Source of the DNA: Rhizopus arrhizus
Taxonomy: Eukaryota > Mucoromycota > Mucoromycetes > Mucorales > Rhizopodaceae
Assembly (NCBI GenBank): GCA_024220505.1
Contig: JAKZZE010000005.1
Coordinates: 2,192,501 to 2,256,500, forward strand
DNA: 64,000 nucleotides
Reading direction: 5' to 3'
Both the position numbers and the translations under genes were made by a program. The notes under the pieces are model-generated. The model saw only the letters and a list, made by a program, of their open reading frames with translations, was not told the origin of the DNA and ran no database searches. Below, piece after piece: positions 21,776-34,588 of the stretch; the stretch's first letter is position 1, and each line of letters opens with the position of its first letter.

Positions 21776-22862
21776 TAGCATTTTGCTTTGTACATTTACT
21801 TTTTGGTTGGAAGCTCTTCTATCTCTTGTAGTTGCTCCTTGTTTATCATGCCTACTCTGATATGGTTTTTAATCTATTACATCTTGCTATAATGACATTT
21901 CCTCTCTTTTTTTTTTAAAAAAAAAAAGAAACGGACTTCACTTATCATACTGACATAAGTCTCTAAATAAACCCATTTCCGTGACAAGTGCACCTAATAA
22001 ACCTATTGCTGCTTATCCAATCAACATCCTCATTGTACCTTGTTTTTCTCTATGTTGTATTAAGAATACTATTTGTAGATGAGGACTTTAGTGATTGTCA
22101 AAGGTCAACAAAGGCTATATAGATTTAGAAGCTAACCTAAGCATACTAAACAACAAACTCTTTTTAGTTTTGAGAAAGAAAGAAAGAAAAATAATAATAA
22201 TAGATTTTAGCTAATCAAGCATAGTCGATGGCCGTCGATTCAGGTTTGTTTTCTTTTTATTCTGTTTATGTTCAACTTTAAAGTTCACTTCTAAAAATGA
22301 AATAATAAAGAGATAGAGTGGGCTTTAAAGAATAATAAGTTATCAAAAAGGATAAACCTATGTAGGGCGTTGGTCATGAATATATAAAGCTGTAATGACA
22401 TATATTTATCTAGAAGCATTCCTCAGTTTTTGTATAAATAACTTTCATCATTTTGCTTGATAAACATTAGTCGAAGATCATAAGTGAACCTCTTGTCTTA
22501 TCTAGTCTTGTTTACAGCTCTTGATGTAGTCTTACTTTAGTTATTTGCTTCTCTCCAATTCTATTGGATGTAAGCACCTAACACTCCTCTCTAGCTCTAA
22601 CTGTAGCTAATAGAAAACATCGTGAATCAATCTAACTCCATATATCCTCACTGATCTTGCTATTAAATGAAATCAGCCTTTCCAATTACACCTCAACATT
22701 TGTAGTATTTTTGAAGCCTAAATGAATGAAGAAGGCTCTTTTTTTTTCTTTCTTAATTTTAAGTGTTCATTTGAAACTTTTTTGTAACGAAAGGTACAAT
22801 ACGAAAGGTACAATACGAAAGGGAGCCAAAATAAAGAAAAGGAAAAAAAAAGAAAAAAAATA

Positions 22863-23165
22863 AGGGGAGGATGTTAGTGCCTATTCCACATGAATACGCT
22901 CACTACACAAGTTGATATAGGCCATGGCATCTTTCAAAGTACCCACGGGGATCCATACCCCCTTGCCCGACTAGATCACATTGGCTGTTGACCCTCACCA
23001 CTCCAACTAAACAACCTCAGCGCTGTGGGTACAAATCGATCCCCGATAACTCAAGGTTGCCGTCATGATCCCGAGAGGGCCCCCGTTCGGCTCTTTTAAG
23101 GAACTTGTCCAAGGTCTAGAACAAGGATTCGTTCCCCTCAAGAGTTTCTCTAGTTTCCTGTTCAC
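22863..23165 (-). repeat. SINE-like island with a tRNA-like head
   Basis: The GC-rich insert reads on the minus strand with an A-box-like TAGTTGGAGTGG and, about 48 bases on, GGTATGGATCC inside a GGGG/CCCC stem, which resembles a tRNA T-arm and B box. It ends beside a purine-rich A tract on the plus strand. The clearer copy for coordinates is at 54,620-54,927 in the right arm. Confidence 0.4.
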
Positions 23166-23362
23166 AACTGGAAGGTCATGATGAGAACCAACGATGCTCT
23201 ATCTTCGTGCAAACCAATGTAACTTTCGACGACATCCTCTAATTGGGGTTTTAATAAGTGACAGAGGACTGAAAGACATGTCAATAAACTTACCCTTTTC
23301 AAAATACTGATAAGCCTTACGAGAAAACTTTTAGAAAAAGTTATGGGTAAAATTACATACAA
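23162..23362 (-). pseudogene. coding-like fragment beside the SINE-like island
   Basis: The reading CHLLKPQLEDVVESYIGLH and DRASLVLIM looks protein-like and is identical in the mirror copy (54,425-54,625). The frame is bounded by stops and no longer gene is visible. The family is unknown. Confidence 0.2.
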
Positions 23363-23638
23363 AATCCGGCTTGAACTTTCATTTTTGTCGAATTTTTTGA
23401 TTGGCTACATGAATTATCATAAACAACTTATGAGCCATGTTAACCTACAAACCATCCAGTCGCGTCTTTTGCTAAAATAAAAAGTAATTCACAATACTTA
23501 TTTTGTGATATCACTCTACTTCTCTTGCATTTGTTCTTTCTCCCTTTAAAAGTGTTAGTAATCTTTGTATGTGTGTAACGTACTGACTATGAGTGGAGTG
23601 AAAAAAGATTAAAACAAAGCTTAGGTTTGAGTTGAAGC

Positions 23639-23785
23639 AAAGGAGCAAGTGCCTATATTGAATTTTGTAAAGATCTGGATAATAGCATGTGGCGTCTAGC
23701 CAGCTGTATAATTCATATATTAATATCTACACTGTGAGAAATATATAAGCTCTGGGAATATATTATTGAATAAAATCAAATCATA
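23639..23785. repeat. direct repeat a (possible miniature LTR element)
   Basis: It shares with 24,378-24,545 the words ttgtaaagatc, ataatag, agccagctg, atatattaatatctacactgtg and a TATATAA box followed by ctctggg. The copies are about 590 bp apart in the same direction, as in a terminal-repeat element without genes. Ends of the TG..CA type were not found. Confidence 0.4.
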
Positions 23786-24377
23786 TTTGACTTGAGTTTA
23801 TATATCTTTCTTCTTGAAGCATGATTTATTTTAATATATGCATGCTGGCAAAGTAATGTTTGTGTTATGCATTGCTGTAGAATGCAGTTGTATTTAAAAG
23901 TAAGATGAATGTTTATCCATAAACGTCCGTTCATCTTATACTTTTGTTTCTTTTTACTTCATCTTTGAAGCATAAATGAGCTTAAGAATGCTCTCTATAC
24001 CCTCTTTGTCATTATTTTTCTAACGTTGATTAGTTCTTACTTGTAAATGATTCAGATTAATTGTTTACTAGAACAAGATAATTCTATGTTTGTTACTAAA
24101 ATGATACAGTATACGTACTGGATCCCATTGGAGTATCTTCAAGTGTAGATTGTGTTGTGCTCCAAAGATAACCATTGTATAGCAATCAAGCATTATTAAC
24201 GATTGATGGTGTGAGTATATGGAAATATAGACTTATTAACATATATGTACACTATTTCCAGGAATAGATGTCGCGTTTACTTGTCGCTTTTTTGTATATA
24301 TTGTATTATAAGCTTTGTAAAAATGCGACTTTACTTTTTGAAAATGGTGTATATCTACCAAAATAGGCTGGTGAATA

Positions 24378-24545
24378 AGGAACAAGTACTTGTATTAAAT
24401 TATGTAAAGATCCGCATAATAGTATGTAGCATTTAGCCAGCTGCATAATGCTGTGGGAATTTCGCCATCCGCATAGTACATATATTAATATCTACACTGT
24501 GAAAAGTATATAAACTCTGGGCATATATTATTAAATAAAGTCATA
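24378..24545. repeat. direct repeat b (partner of 23,639)
   Basis: This copy is longer by about 25 bases (gggaatttcgccatccgcat inserted before the shared atatattaatatc). Both copies recur mirrored at 53,243-53,410 and 54,007-54,150. Confidence 0.4.
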
Positions 24546-25150
24546 TATAATTTTGGGTCCTATTGAAATCTTCATTTTTATTTTTATTGTTGTGAACAAA
24601 ACAGATTGGACAAACACAAGTCAAGGATGACAAAAGAACTATTTAATATATTGATCTACTTACAAGGTCTACTTAATAACCGCGTTTGTTGCTTGGACTG
24701 CAAGCTTTTCTAACATTTCTCTTTTGTTTAATTGTTAATAAACAAAGTAAGCATCTTATATTTTGATCATCTACTTTTGTTACAAACCATTCCCAATACT
24801 TCAAAAGATAAATGTAGTGTGGGGATCAAGATGAATCCATACCTAATATTCTATAAAGCATTTGAAGAGAATAGAGACAGAACGTCATCAATGTCTATTA
24901 AACCATAGATTTTCTTTGGCAATCAATATTTGGACAATTCGCTTATAATAAGTAACCACTAGATTTTATTAAGTTCATCAAGTTGATTAGAGTGAGATAT
25001 AGTGAGAAAAACAAGATAAAAAGAGGTTACAGGAAAATGCATGTTTCAAAAGGCTTCTTTTTATTGCTTAAAAAAAAAGAAATACATCAAAGGCTTACAT
25101 AATAAATAAAGAATAAACAAACAAACAAATGAACTAACAAAAAAAAAAGA

Positions 25151-25533
25151 TTTAAACTAGCCACGCTAGCTGGTGTACGGCATAGACTTTCATCTGGGTC
25201 CTAAGGTGTGTAAGGGACCCTCGACTTCCATCTATGTCTTACAGTATCATCCTAACCCGGCTAGCCCGGCTACCACACTAGCTGCCATTGGACCACTTCA
25301 CCTTAGGTAGGATGGGTTCGTGTATTAGGACATTCATGGGGAGGATAACTGCAACGCCTAAATACAACGAACCAGCTACTCATCAGATCCGTCGTCCCAC
25401 TGACATTACACTCATCAACTGCGTAATGGCCAATGTGGATCCATGCCGCCACACTAATTATACCTTTTTGAACTGCTTGTACAGCATCCTAGAACTCGAT
25501 TTTCTCAACTTGTGGGACTCCAAAAAAAAAAAA
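25151..25533. repeat. GC-rich SINE-like insert ending in poly(A)
   Basis: About 380 bp of GC-rich sequence between an A run at 25,140 and a terminal A run (25,520-25,535). It contains the hairpin GGGTCC..GGACCC (about 25,197-25,221). On the minus strand there is an A-box-like TGGTCCAATGG. No good B box was found, so tRNA origin is only possible. It is mirrored at 52,254-52,632. Confidence 0.4.
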
Positions 25534-25732
25534 AAATAGATAAAAAATAGATAAAAAATTGGAATATTTCATGAACCACTCGATCTATCATCCATCTGGT
25601 TATAGACAATATCCTATATAAAACTAACCTCAGCTGTTTCTCTGCTTTGATTTTTGTTTTTTCAGACTATCTTTTATGTTGTTTTCCTTTCCAAAGGTTT
25701 TACTTGTGTAATTCCTGGGAAACTTATCAAGA

Positions 25733-25960
25733 ATGAATAAGGGAAAGAGGGAAGAGACGTGAGGGAAAGGTGAGACGCTTGATCAAAGCAGAGAAAAACG
25801 ATATAAGGATCAGGATAAAGAAAGCAAATATCCTGGTATGATTACGAGTATTGAGAAAGAAGCTAAGAGAGACATTCGAAAAGCATATAGTACACATCGC
25901 CAAGAAAAAAAGAAGTACAGCATAAATTTAAGCAAGGAAGAGTTTGCAACAATTAAATGT
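25733..25960 (+). pseudogene. Lys/Glu-rich 3' gene fragment
   Basis: A plus-strand reading from 25,733 is broken by one TGA near 25,760. It continues as a highly charged segment (KRYKDQDKESKYPG, IEKEAKRDIRKAY, SINLSKEEFA) and converges on the BAP31-like relic. It could be the last exon of a neighbouring gene. The family is not recognised. It is mirrored in the right arm. Confidence 0.25.
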
Positions 25961-25985
25961 ATTTTATTTGCATTATGTAGCTTTT

Positions 25986-26473
25986 TTAAGCTTGTTTTTG
26001 CTTCAATGCCTTATGTCTATCAACAAGTCGATTATACTCTTCAATTTATTGCATGATTTGCTTTTTTAAATTCTCCATATCCTTTTCTTGCTTTCTCAAT
26101 TCTTCCACTTCAATTTTGAGTGCAGTAATCTTATTTTTATAGCTTGTTTCCATTGTATTTAAACAGACTTGGTCTTGAGTACTTGAAGCGTGTTCTTGCT
26201 TGGCATCTTCCAGTTCTTCTTCTCTCTTCAACATGGCTATCACTAAACTACTAGTACGCTCAAGAATACTATACATAAGCAAATTTAGCTCATAGAAGAC
26301 AAGTTTTATATAACTTACAGTGATAAGAAAAGAGTAAATCCTGTCAAGTATAGATTTCTTTGCGCATAAAATTTAGTGGCCTTTATGCTTACTTCATAAT
26401 TATGATCATGGTGACTTTCTTCTTCATTTTCTGTAATATGCTGTAATCGATTGATGGCATCTATTTCAAACAT
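25986..26473 (-). pseudogene. BAP31-like ER membrane protein, C-terminal fragment (left copy)
   Basis: Two exons (26,473-26,319 and 26,268-25,986) join across a 50-bp GTAAGT..TATAG intron. They read DAINRLQ, then KFYAQRNLYLTGFTLSLS joined to LILERTSSLV, followed by a coiled coil with heptads (about REEELEDA to NLKKQIMQ). The RNLYLTGF-type sequence leading into a membrane helix and a coiled coil is the signature of BAP31/Yet-type proteins, which act in ER membrane-protein quality control. The N-terminal membrane helices are missing. A TAA at 26,048-26,046 interrupts the coiled coil 19 codons before the apparent natural end (25,986). The relic matches the right-arm copy, so the damage predates the last exchange between arms. 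Confidence 0.75.
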
Positions 26474-27162
26474 GTAAGTACTTATATAATATCACTTTGT
26501 GTATTATACATCCCAATAATATTTCGTTGGAGATTTAGGGTGTATGTATTATGGATACTTATTAAAGGGAGAAAATGGATTGTTTTATTATTCTGGTAAG
26601 AAAATATAGGCTTGTCTTGTTTTGAAAAACAAGTTATTTGAATCATATACATTACAACTTGGTAACTGTCTTTTGAAAGTGGATGGCTGTCTCAGATCCA
26701 TGGTTAGTATACAATCATTTGATCTTTCTCATATATAACATAAAGACGTTGCTTTGGATGTTACTAAGCTATGATTAGCAATCTTTGCTCTTGCTTACAG
26801 AATCTATCTAGTTTAAAGGGATAAATCAATGAGAAGATGTGATGAGGAAAAAAAAAAAAAAAAAGGTTACTTTCCTTTTTATATTTTATATCCTAAAGAT
26901 GTTGCTCATTCCTTTGAAATGAAGACAACCAGTGTTTGCTTCTTTTCTACAAATCTCGTTTTTCCTCTACCTGCACAGGAAAAAACCTACAATTTGGCAC
27001 GATCATCATAAAAATATATACTTTTATACTGTTAGCTGCTAAAGTCATTGCAGTTTGACTATGATAAGTTTTACTTCTCTTTATCCTCTTTGTTATGTAT
27101 CCTTTTTCTTTTTCACTTTTTCTTTATTTTCCTTTCTAGGAGTTTTTGATTTTTGTAAATGA

Positions 27163-27375
27163 ATGATAAAGATGACACAGATATCATTCATCTTTGTAGT
27201 AACATTAGCAACCTACTCAAAAGCTCTTTATACGGTAATTAGATGCATGAGATGTGATTTGAGCCATAATCAAGCAATATCAAAGAGCATGATGGCAATA
27301 GAGTCTTTTTTTTTCAGTCACAGGATAAGATACTATTGTGGACAGATGAATCCTTCACTTACTTTAAACAATTAA
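27163..27375 (+). pseudogene. WTDE coding-like block in X2
   Basis: This is the counterpart of 19,571-19,798. In one frame the region before the T run reads DKDDTDIIHLCSNISNLL, and after it SQDKILLWTDESFTYFKQLT follows in another frame behind a polypyrimidine-AG acceptor. That is the pattern of two exons with an intron at the T run. Confidence 0.3.
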
Positions 27376-28729
27376 CAGAAAGGTGAATAGCTACTAGTAT
27401 CTTTTTTTAAAAGCTAAATACTATTCTAATTGCAGGCTTTTAAATGTAGATTACACTTATATACAAGACTAGGTGATGCTATGAATTCAAGCCTTCTTGT
27501 AGATCATAGAAGTGATGAAAGATAGGAAAGATGATGAAGCCTATATCTTTACATAAGGCCAATACACTTATCCTATCTATTATAGTACTTTATATTTTCT
27601 CACCTTTGCATTACATTTTACTTTACTGTGTAATGATCTTATAGCTTGGATAATCTGGCTATTTTTTTTTTTTTTTTTTTTTTTTTTTGGCTTTGATGAC
27701 CCAGTTATTTAATACATTGTTCATCATAGCTAGCAATGCTGATATCAATCCTCTTTGCTTATACAGACATAGATATAGCATCACAAATTGGATATATGCT
27801 ACCATCTGCTTATTTGTATACCAAATAACACTATCCTCATTCTGATCAATGGGATATGCTATCTATCTTGTATTAAGCACGTATCATCCACAGTCAACGT
27901 ATGATTATCGATGTCAATTGACCAATTAGTGTCCTTTGTTTCTATTAAGGGTGGCTTTTATACTTATTCGGATGATCCATTATGTTTTTATAAACCAGTA
28001 GTCCTATGCCATCTCGTCCATAAAGAAAAAAAAAAAAAAAAAAAAAAAAAAAGGAAAGATTCTAACTTGGCTCATAATAAACTAGTCAATGTCCATCTAG
28101 ACAAAGATAGCCTTCTCGTTGACATGTATTATCATCATCCGCATTGCGGAAAGTGATCATGCTTCATTGTTCCTTGTTCTTTCTTTCTTTTTCTTTCTTT
28201 TTCTTTCTTTTCATTTTGTTTCTTATAAACATCACCAGACTTATCAATGCAAAGTTAGTATACACTTGTATAGATTCTACAAGATGGATTCTTCTTTCTT
28301 CTTCTTTTTGACTAATCATCATGTCCAGTAATCTTTATCAAGTCAATAGCTTTATGGGACAAAGGGAGGCAGCTTACAAGATGCTACAAGTATGATTAGC
28401 ATTTATATCTGTGTACTGATGCTTACTACATTATTCTCTTGATCAATACAGCTTGAAGGATCCAAGAGAATATTGTATGATAGCTTACTGTACTGGATAA
28501 GAAGAGGCTACGGATGTATTAGATACTAAATGGCATATAGGTTATATGGATAGAGTGCAAAATCAGTCCAAGGTAAGTATGTTCATTTAGAGATACTATC
28601 CTACTATTGAGCTTACATTAGGAGATATAGGATTCATGATTTTAGGACCAGGTGTAGTCAACAAAAAAGGTAAAAAAAAAAGGATCCAATAGAACTGCAA
28701 CGGTTGTTGAATAGAGGAACCTGTGGATG

Positions 28730-28933
28730 CTAGTTATCCAATGGGCATATCCAAACTTTCAAAGGTAGAGTAAAACCAAGTCTACTGTCTATTATCAATC
28801 CTTTGATCGTTTCTTGTATGCTTTGCAAAGTGTTCCAATTCAATAGACTGTATAAAATACATGGATTAGAAACATTAAGCAAGATGAAACAATTTAAATA
28901 CATATGGTTTGATATCATACATGGATTATTCAT
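28730..28933. pseudogene. LysArg-rich coding-like block in X2
   Basis: On the plus strand, words such as RLYKIHGLETLSK precede an acceptor (ttcattgcag) near 28,937. The equivalent block in X4 (59,345-59,611) is open for 88 codons and starts ILGPGVVNKEG. It is probably one exon of the same decayed gene as the neighbouring blocks. Confidence 0.25.
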
Positions 28934-29165
28934 TGCAGGTCAAGCTTGACAAGATACTTGCAAGCATAAGGCGTCACCTTGATCTCTTGCTTCAAGTCAT
29001 AATCATAGCAAGAACAACTCGTTAAAGGTGATCAGAAGCAACATGGAGCGATCATGAAATTAAGTATCTGTATCAAAGTGTTAGTATATTTACACTAGTG
29101 TTTCATAAGATAAATAAAAAGGTTACCTCACAAGAGTATCACCAGCAAAATATATATGCATATAC

Positions 29166-29453
29166 TTGGATCTTTTTTTCTCCTTTCTCTTCCTTCAAGA
29201 AAAAAAAAACCAGTGGAATGGATGGTCCAACAATTATGAAAGAGTTCTGTTCACTGAAGACTATTCACTGTCTGCGTTGAAACGATCAGCAGAAGATCTC
29301 CTCTATTCCGGAGGAGACACTCCTTTCCGTATACAGACGCACATGGTCATGGCTGTATCGGATTCACATTTCAAGAGGCTGAGCTTACGTGAGCCAACAG
29401 ATCATCAGTCCATTCTGAGTAACCCACAAGAGGATTTTTTTTTTTCTTTTTAG
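29166..29453 (+). pseudogene. coding-like block in X2 (WNGWSNN family)
   Basis: Same block as 17,412-17,852 with few changes (YERV for YERI, SAED for STED, SGGD for SRGD). The changes are fewer than expected for neutral decay, but recent copying explains this equally well. Confidence 0.35.
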
Positions 29454-30690
29454 AAAATGAAGAGAAAAAAGAACCAAAGCATATCAAAGAGGGACTATTA
29501 CAGAAAAGGGAAGAATGTTTGAATGTACAAAGAAGGCCATGATAGAGGCAGAAGCAGAGGCAGAAGCAGAGACAAAAGCATAAAGAAAAAAGAGAAAGCC
29601 ATAAGCATTTCTTGAGCTATTATGATAGATGTTAATAAAAAGAGTTCAGATGCTATAAAGTAAGCTACCATTTGGAACTTGAATGAATACAAGACTAGAA
29701 CATGATCCTTGAATATTTGAGAGTGCTGTGAACGATATACGTTTGTAGATGTGATATAGAAAAGTTAAAGAAGGAAAAGGAAGCCAATAGTGATGAATAC
29801 AGACTTGAAGTATCAGCCAAACTAGATAAATAATAGGTTTGCATGTTCAGTAGCTGATTGTAACCAATGCGATTAACTTACAAAAGAAAGACGATGATAG
29901 AACAGGCTTGTAGGCTCCTTTTCCTTGCACAAACCAAAAGTAGAGAGACAATAGCCGGTTACAGAGCATGATTTGTATACCAAGAGGTATTTGGATGATG
30001 ATATTAATAAGCCATAGCTTGAGAAAGTGAAAAAAAAAAAAGGAAAATAAACAAAAGGAGAGGAATTTTTTAGAAAGAGTATTTATAGAAAATTGGAGGC
30101 TTGAAGATGCATGCATTCCTGGTTAAACATGTCTTTCCCTTTTTGTCCATCAAGGTATTTGTTTATAAGCCTTCTTTTACTTTTATGATTTCAAGTCAAA
30201 GGAAGCCTATTCAACTGTTATCATTGTCGAATCATAAACTATGTATGATCCTATACTAAATGCTCTTTTTTATTTTCTTTGAACGGATCCATATGGATGA
30301 CAGTGAGCCAATAAGATAAAGAGCGCATACGGTATTTATTTCCTATTTCATGTAACCTCTCTTTTTTCTTACATCAACATTGCTTTATACCTAACCTTAC
30401 GAATCCTAAAAAGAATAAGAGGGATTTCTTATGCTTTTTTTGTAACTTGATAGAAAGGAATGTTTGCTTTGAAGGGTTGAGTAGTGAGCTTTCTTTCGAA
30501 GCCTATGTATTTTCTCTCCATCCTTTCTTTTTAACAAAGCTATTTTATATTGTATGTGTTTGATGAATGTGTTTGGGGTAAGGGAAGGATATATGACGCT
30601 AACCGGACTTGAGCATGTATCTGAACGTGATAATGGAATGTAAATTGTTCATCACCTTATACGCAAGTCTAAATTACATATGCCCTATAC

Positions 30691-30721
<31 letters not shown>

Positions 30722-31047
30722 AAAACCATAATGGGAGTCATAAAAAAAAAGAAATTGGAGGTCTTTTAAAAAAGGATAGAACTTACTTTAGTCTATTCAG
30801 TGAGGTAGTTATGCTTTATTGTGTATAGTTTAGTATAAGGCATTTTTATCGTTCCATGATTTTCAGCTTTACATGGCCCTTCTCACGAACAATAGTTTCA
30901 TTTTTAGCTTGTTCTTTTCTATAACTATGTATTAACAGGTTATAAGGAATACATCACTAGTGAATAACCTAATAAGTTGCCTATAAATGAAGAAAATATA
31001 AAAGTTCATATATAAGAATAGATTGTTTTAAATAATATGTGAGTATT

Positions 31048-31050
<3 letters not shown>

Positions 31051-31119
<69 letters not shown>
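31051..31119. repeat. (GA)n microsatellite, 69 bases
   Basis: An uninterrupted GA run. The mirror (CT)n run at 46,717-46,785 has exactly the same length. Confidence 0.95.
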
Positions 31120-31122
<3 letters not shown>

Positions 31123-31812
31123 TCCGTGTATTTAGCAGTATTTGACTCTATTGATCCTTTTGTAAGTATGTTAAAAATAGAGCCTTAATTAGTCGGTATG
31201 CCTTTTTAAGATTTGCATGAATGAATTTTTATTCCCAGTAGAAAAGAGAGAGAAAGAGAAAAAGAGAAAGAGAGAGAAACATCCTTAACTAAAAAAATAT
31301 AAAATCTTCCCTTCTTATTCAAAGCTAATATATATATATAGAGAGAGAGAGCACTTTTTACAACTTTTTGTATTTATTTTATTCTTTAAGCTTTAAAAGA
31401 GGGTGTTTCAAAATAATAACGCCCATCTTATGTGGCACAAGATAGGCAATAGCCTTATGAGGAAAAAAAAAAAGAAATATAAATAAAGGCAGAGATACTC
31501 TTGTTTTTCATTTTCTTTCCTTCTTTACTCTTTGGTTCACTTCATACAAATCATAACTTCTGGTCTATCAATGGATAACACTGCCCTTAAAGCCTCTTTG
31601 GTCAGGTACTCTTTAAACTGTAGCTTAATATCTCAGGTTGATCCATTCTTTTAACACATGGTCTTTATAGAATAAAAACTATCATCTACAACGCGTTCTC
31701 TGCTTCTTGTGTTGCTATTCTAATAACTATACTTGGTCAAGTAGTCTCTTCAATGGTTTATCTATCTCGTCAAACAAATCCTACACATTCTTTACCTATT
31801 TATTATCTATCT

Positions 31813-32817
31813 GGTTTGCTTCTAGGCTCCGCTGGTCCCTGTCCAACACTTGATGGCCCTATCTAGACCCTATCTAGACCCTAGCTTATCCCTATTTGGA
31901 CCCTGTCTATGTCTTTATCCTCCTTGGCTTTCTGTTCCTTTTTCCTTTTTTCTCAAACAAAAGTTTTTGCTATATACATCGTCCATGTGATTGTGCACAT
32001 CAGAAGCTTGACTCGTCTCCCAATAGTGGTTACATGTTGGGGGAGCAGGATCGTAACCAAACCCCAAGCAGGTGTGTAAGCACTTGTTTGTCCCCGTAGA
32101 GTCGCAAGTCGGGTAGTATAATCAGCGGCATCAAGCTTCGTCGTTCCCGTACAAAGGTTGATAGTAGAGTAACATCTGCTATTGGCTGAGCCACAAGTCG
32201 GGCGGTATAAATCGTGGCAAATGTATCTTTCATAGATGTGTATAGTAAATTCAGATGTTTGAGAATAAGCAAGTCTTATGAATCATAATGTAATCATCTT
32301 CAAGCCAGTCGTCTTTAAACTACCTCTTTCTAAATTAATCATCTTCGAATCTATTATCTTTAAAATAACTCTTTATAAAATGACAATAAACATGCAAAGC
32401 TTATAAGCATTAATACATATACTTTTTATCTGATATCATAAATGACTTTGAGGCATAAAAAGATATAATAATTAAAGGGAAGCTTTATCAAAGAGAATAC
32501 AATCCTGTTTGTGATATTAATCGGCTTGTTTAGTTGGGTTACAATCATTCAAAGGAGAGGATAAAAACAAATAAAACGAAGAAGCGTTATTTCATCCTCT
32601 TTATTAAGACTAAGAGGAAGAGCTTCTTAACCAAAACAAGGACATCATAGATGGAAATCAAATATAGACTTATTCATCAAAATATGTCTCTAACAAGATC
32701 AGATACATCATTGAGCACAGTTCAAAGCATAGAGCCATTCATTTGTGCCTGCTAAGTTTGGTATAGCATCTGTTAGTTTGCTCTCCATAATTGCTTTTCA
32801 AATGTTCAGATTCAAGG
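31813..32817. other. inner tail of the left arm
   Basis: This stretch is present only as the pair 31,813-32,817 and 45,019-46,026. It is GC-richer between 31,830 and 32,240, with a short direct repeat (caagtcgggtagtataatc near 32,106 and caagtcgggcggtataaat near 32,193) and a tandem ccctatctaga. No intact gene is seen; the readings across it are open in several frames but none is recognised. Confidence 0.6.
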
Positions 32818-34588
32818 CATTTCATTCCAAATGGCCTGTATACCTCTTTTTTTTTTGTGTGTGTAGGAGTATTTTGTTCGGATGCTGCATTTTAGCTAGT
32901 CACTATAAGAAACGGACATCTAGTGATGAATTCTACTTTATTGAGGGGATTCATAACGGTTTCCATAGAAAAGGACTGGAAACTATTCGAGTCAATACTA
33001 AGAAATTAGATTCTTGTAAAATATGCTGTTCAGAGATGAGCTTCTAAAAGCCTTACATTTGAGAAACAGAAAACATTATCTTGCTATCCAATTGATCCGA
33101 AATCACTCTTATCATTAAAACAACAGATGAAAACGCCTCCACACGATTCATAGATTCATTGTATAAACACTAACAGAGGAAGAAGAGCAGTGAATGATTG
33201 ACTGGTATTGCACTGACATTTCGTATCTTTACCTATGATAATTCCATCAGCTCCTCACCATGAGCTTGTTTGAAAACTTTTGGTTCATGTGCCATAATTG
33301 GTGTCGTTTTCGGATATTTTTGTTCAAGGATTCGTATGGTAAAGAGTTAATCGTGTTTTGGTGGCTTCTGTTTTTTCTTGAGCAATAAAATGAATGACAA
33401 TGACCTATCGAATACGAAAGAGAGCTTCTTGTAAGCAAATGCAAGATGTAACAGGATGGAGACTCTATCCCCAATTTTCCAGATATTGAGTGATCAATGA
33501 CACGCACTTAAAAATCGTAAAACTGTTTGTAAATGTCAATATGTTCCACAACAAAATGATCATTATTACTTGGGGCTCGAATGTCGAATAAGCGTCGATA
33601 GAAATCGGGCGAATAATCTTCAGATGTGTTGTTACCACTGATGGTCGAGGGATCAGACGGTTTTGTCAGAGGTCTTCTATACCAGTATTGGTGTCCTGAG
33701 AGTCATCTTTCACTTCATCAATTGGGTTTTGAACAGTTGTTTTTATTTTAGCTAAATTACCATGTCCTCTGTATTTTTCTTTGAGAAATTCTTTCGTGGT
33801 TTTGCCCTGAATAAAAAAAAAAGCTTGGGGAATACGTACGTTTGGATTGACATTAGTCAAAGTGTAATTATGTTTTCTCTTACCAAACTGTATCTGCTGT
33901 GATATCTGTATTTATATTTAAATTGTGATTGCTTGGTAGGCTTTTCAAATTCTTTTTAACATCTCTTGCATAGGTCATCGCTGCATTTAGTAAGTTCTGA
34001 ATACGGGCAGATTTATAAAGGCAAAGGCTGATATTTTTATATGCTTTCACCATTACTTGATTTAACTTATTGTTCGCAAAGAACTGGCAAATTCTTCCCC
34101 AAAAAATCTAAAGGAAAATCAATTATTAATGTGATATTGGCGTGTAATTTGTAGTCAACTAAAAGTGAAAATAAAATAGAAAAGGAAAATTTATAATCAA
34201 TAAGTCTCTTTAACCTCTTTATTGAGTGAAGACAAGAAAGGAAGCTCATTAAATACAAATTATGTCTTGTTTTATAAATTGATAATTAAGGAACCAAAGT
34301 TACACAATGTAAATCACTAAAGTTGTTTGTATGTAGTGATGACTATATAACATGAAGACCTTGAGTAATCCCTCACGACATTTAAGTATTTAGTAAGGAA
34401 AATACGACAATGCAGTCGTTGGTATCTAGTTTATTGTATTGATCTTGAGTTATAATGTAATTATCCATCATGGGCTTTTTTTCTACTTTGCATAAAATGT
34501 ATCTTCTTTGGAAAGCGATTTACTAAAACATCATCTATTAATTACATCAGAAGTATTACAAACCTAAAGTTAAATATTAAACAAACCA
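32818..34588 (-). pseudogene. left part of the core, with relics of a spliced minus-strand gene
   Basis: Minus-strand readings look protein-like in pieces: KKNLKSLPSNHN before a GTAAGAG..TTCAG intron (33,883-33,807, 77 bp), TTKEFLKEKYRGHGNLAK after it, and then, in another frame, SPDFYRRLFDIRAPSNNDH (about 33,640-33,580) and KIGDRVSILLHLAFAYKKL (about 33,480-33,430). Stops and frame changes separate the pieces. It is a decayed gene of unknown family. Confidence 0.35.

Larger units (their letters stand above)
20097..26863. repeat. left hinge between X1 and X2
   Basis: About 6.8 kb, present inverted at 50,925-57,579. Its contents are the GC-rich island at 21,597, SINE-like islands at 22,863 and 25,151, a direct-repeat pair at 23,639 and 24,378, and the BAP31-like relic at 25,986-26,473. 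Most of the remainder (20,100-21,590 and 21,790-22,860) is AT-rich with homopolymers and nothing recognisable. Confidence 0.85.
26864..31812 (-). repeat. repeat unit X, copy X2 (inverted relative to X1)
   Basis: About 4.9 kb. It is the mirror partner of X3, to which it is almost identical, and contains an extra roughly 1 kb (30,300-31,400) with the GA microsatellite. It keeps the roughly 47-base segment near 28,690-28,738 that X3 and X4 have lost. Confidence 0.9.
15779..32817 (+). repeat. left arm of the giant inverted repeat (about 17.0 kb)
   Basis: The whole segment reappears inverted at 45,019-61,897. Matching landmarks run in mirror order: LINE 5' end, X unit, hinge with GC-rich islands, BAP31-like fragment, inverted X unit with a GA microsatellite, then a roughly 1-kb tail ending attcaagg at 32,817. 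The arms differ by scattered substitutions, indels and homopolymer lengths, so they are diverged copies and not one sequence read twice. Confidence 0.95.

Noticed and set aside
32100..32240. tRNA gene suggested by gggtagtataatcag
   Set aside because: No T-arm or acceptor stem fits; the word is part of a short direct repeat.
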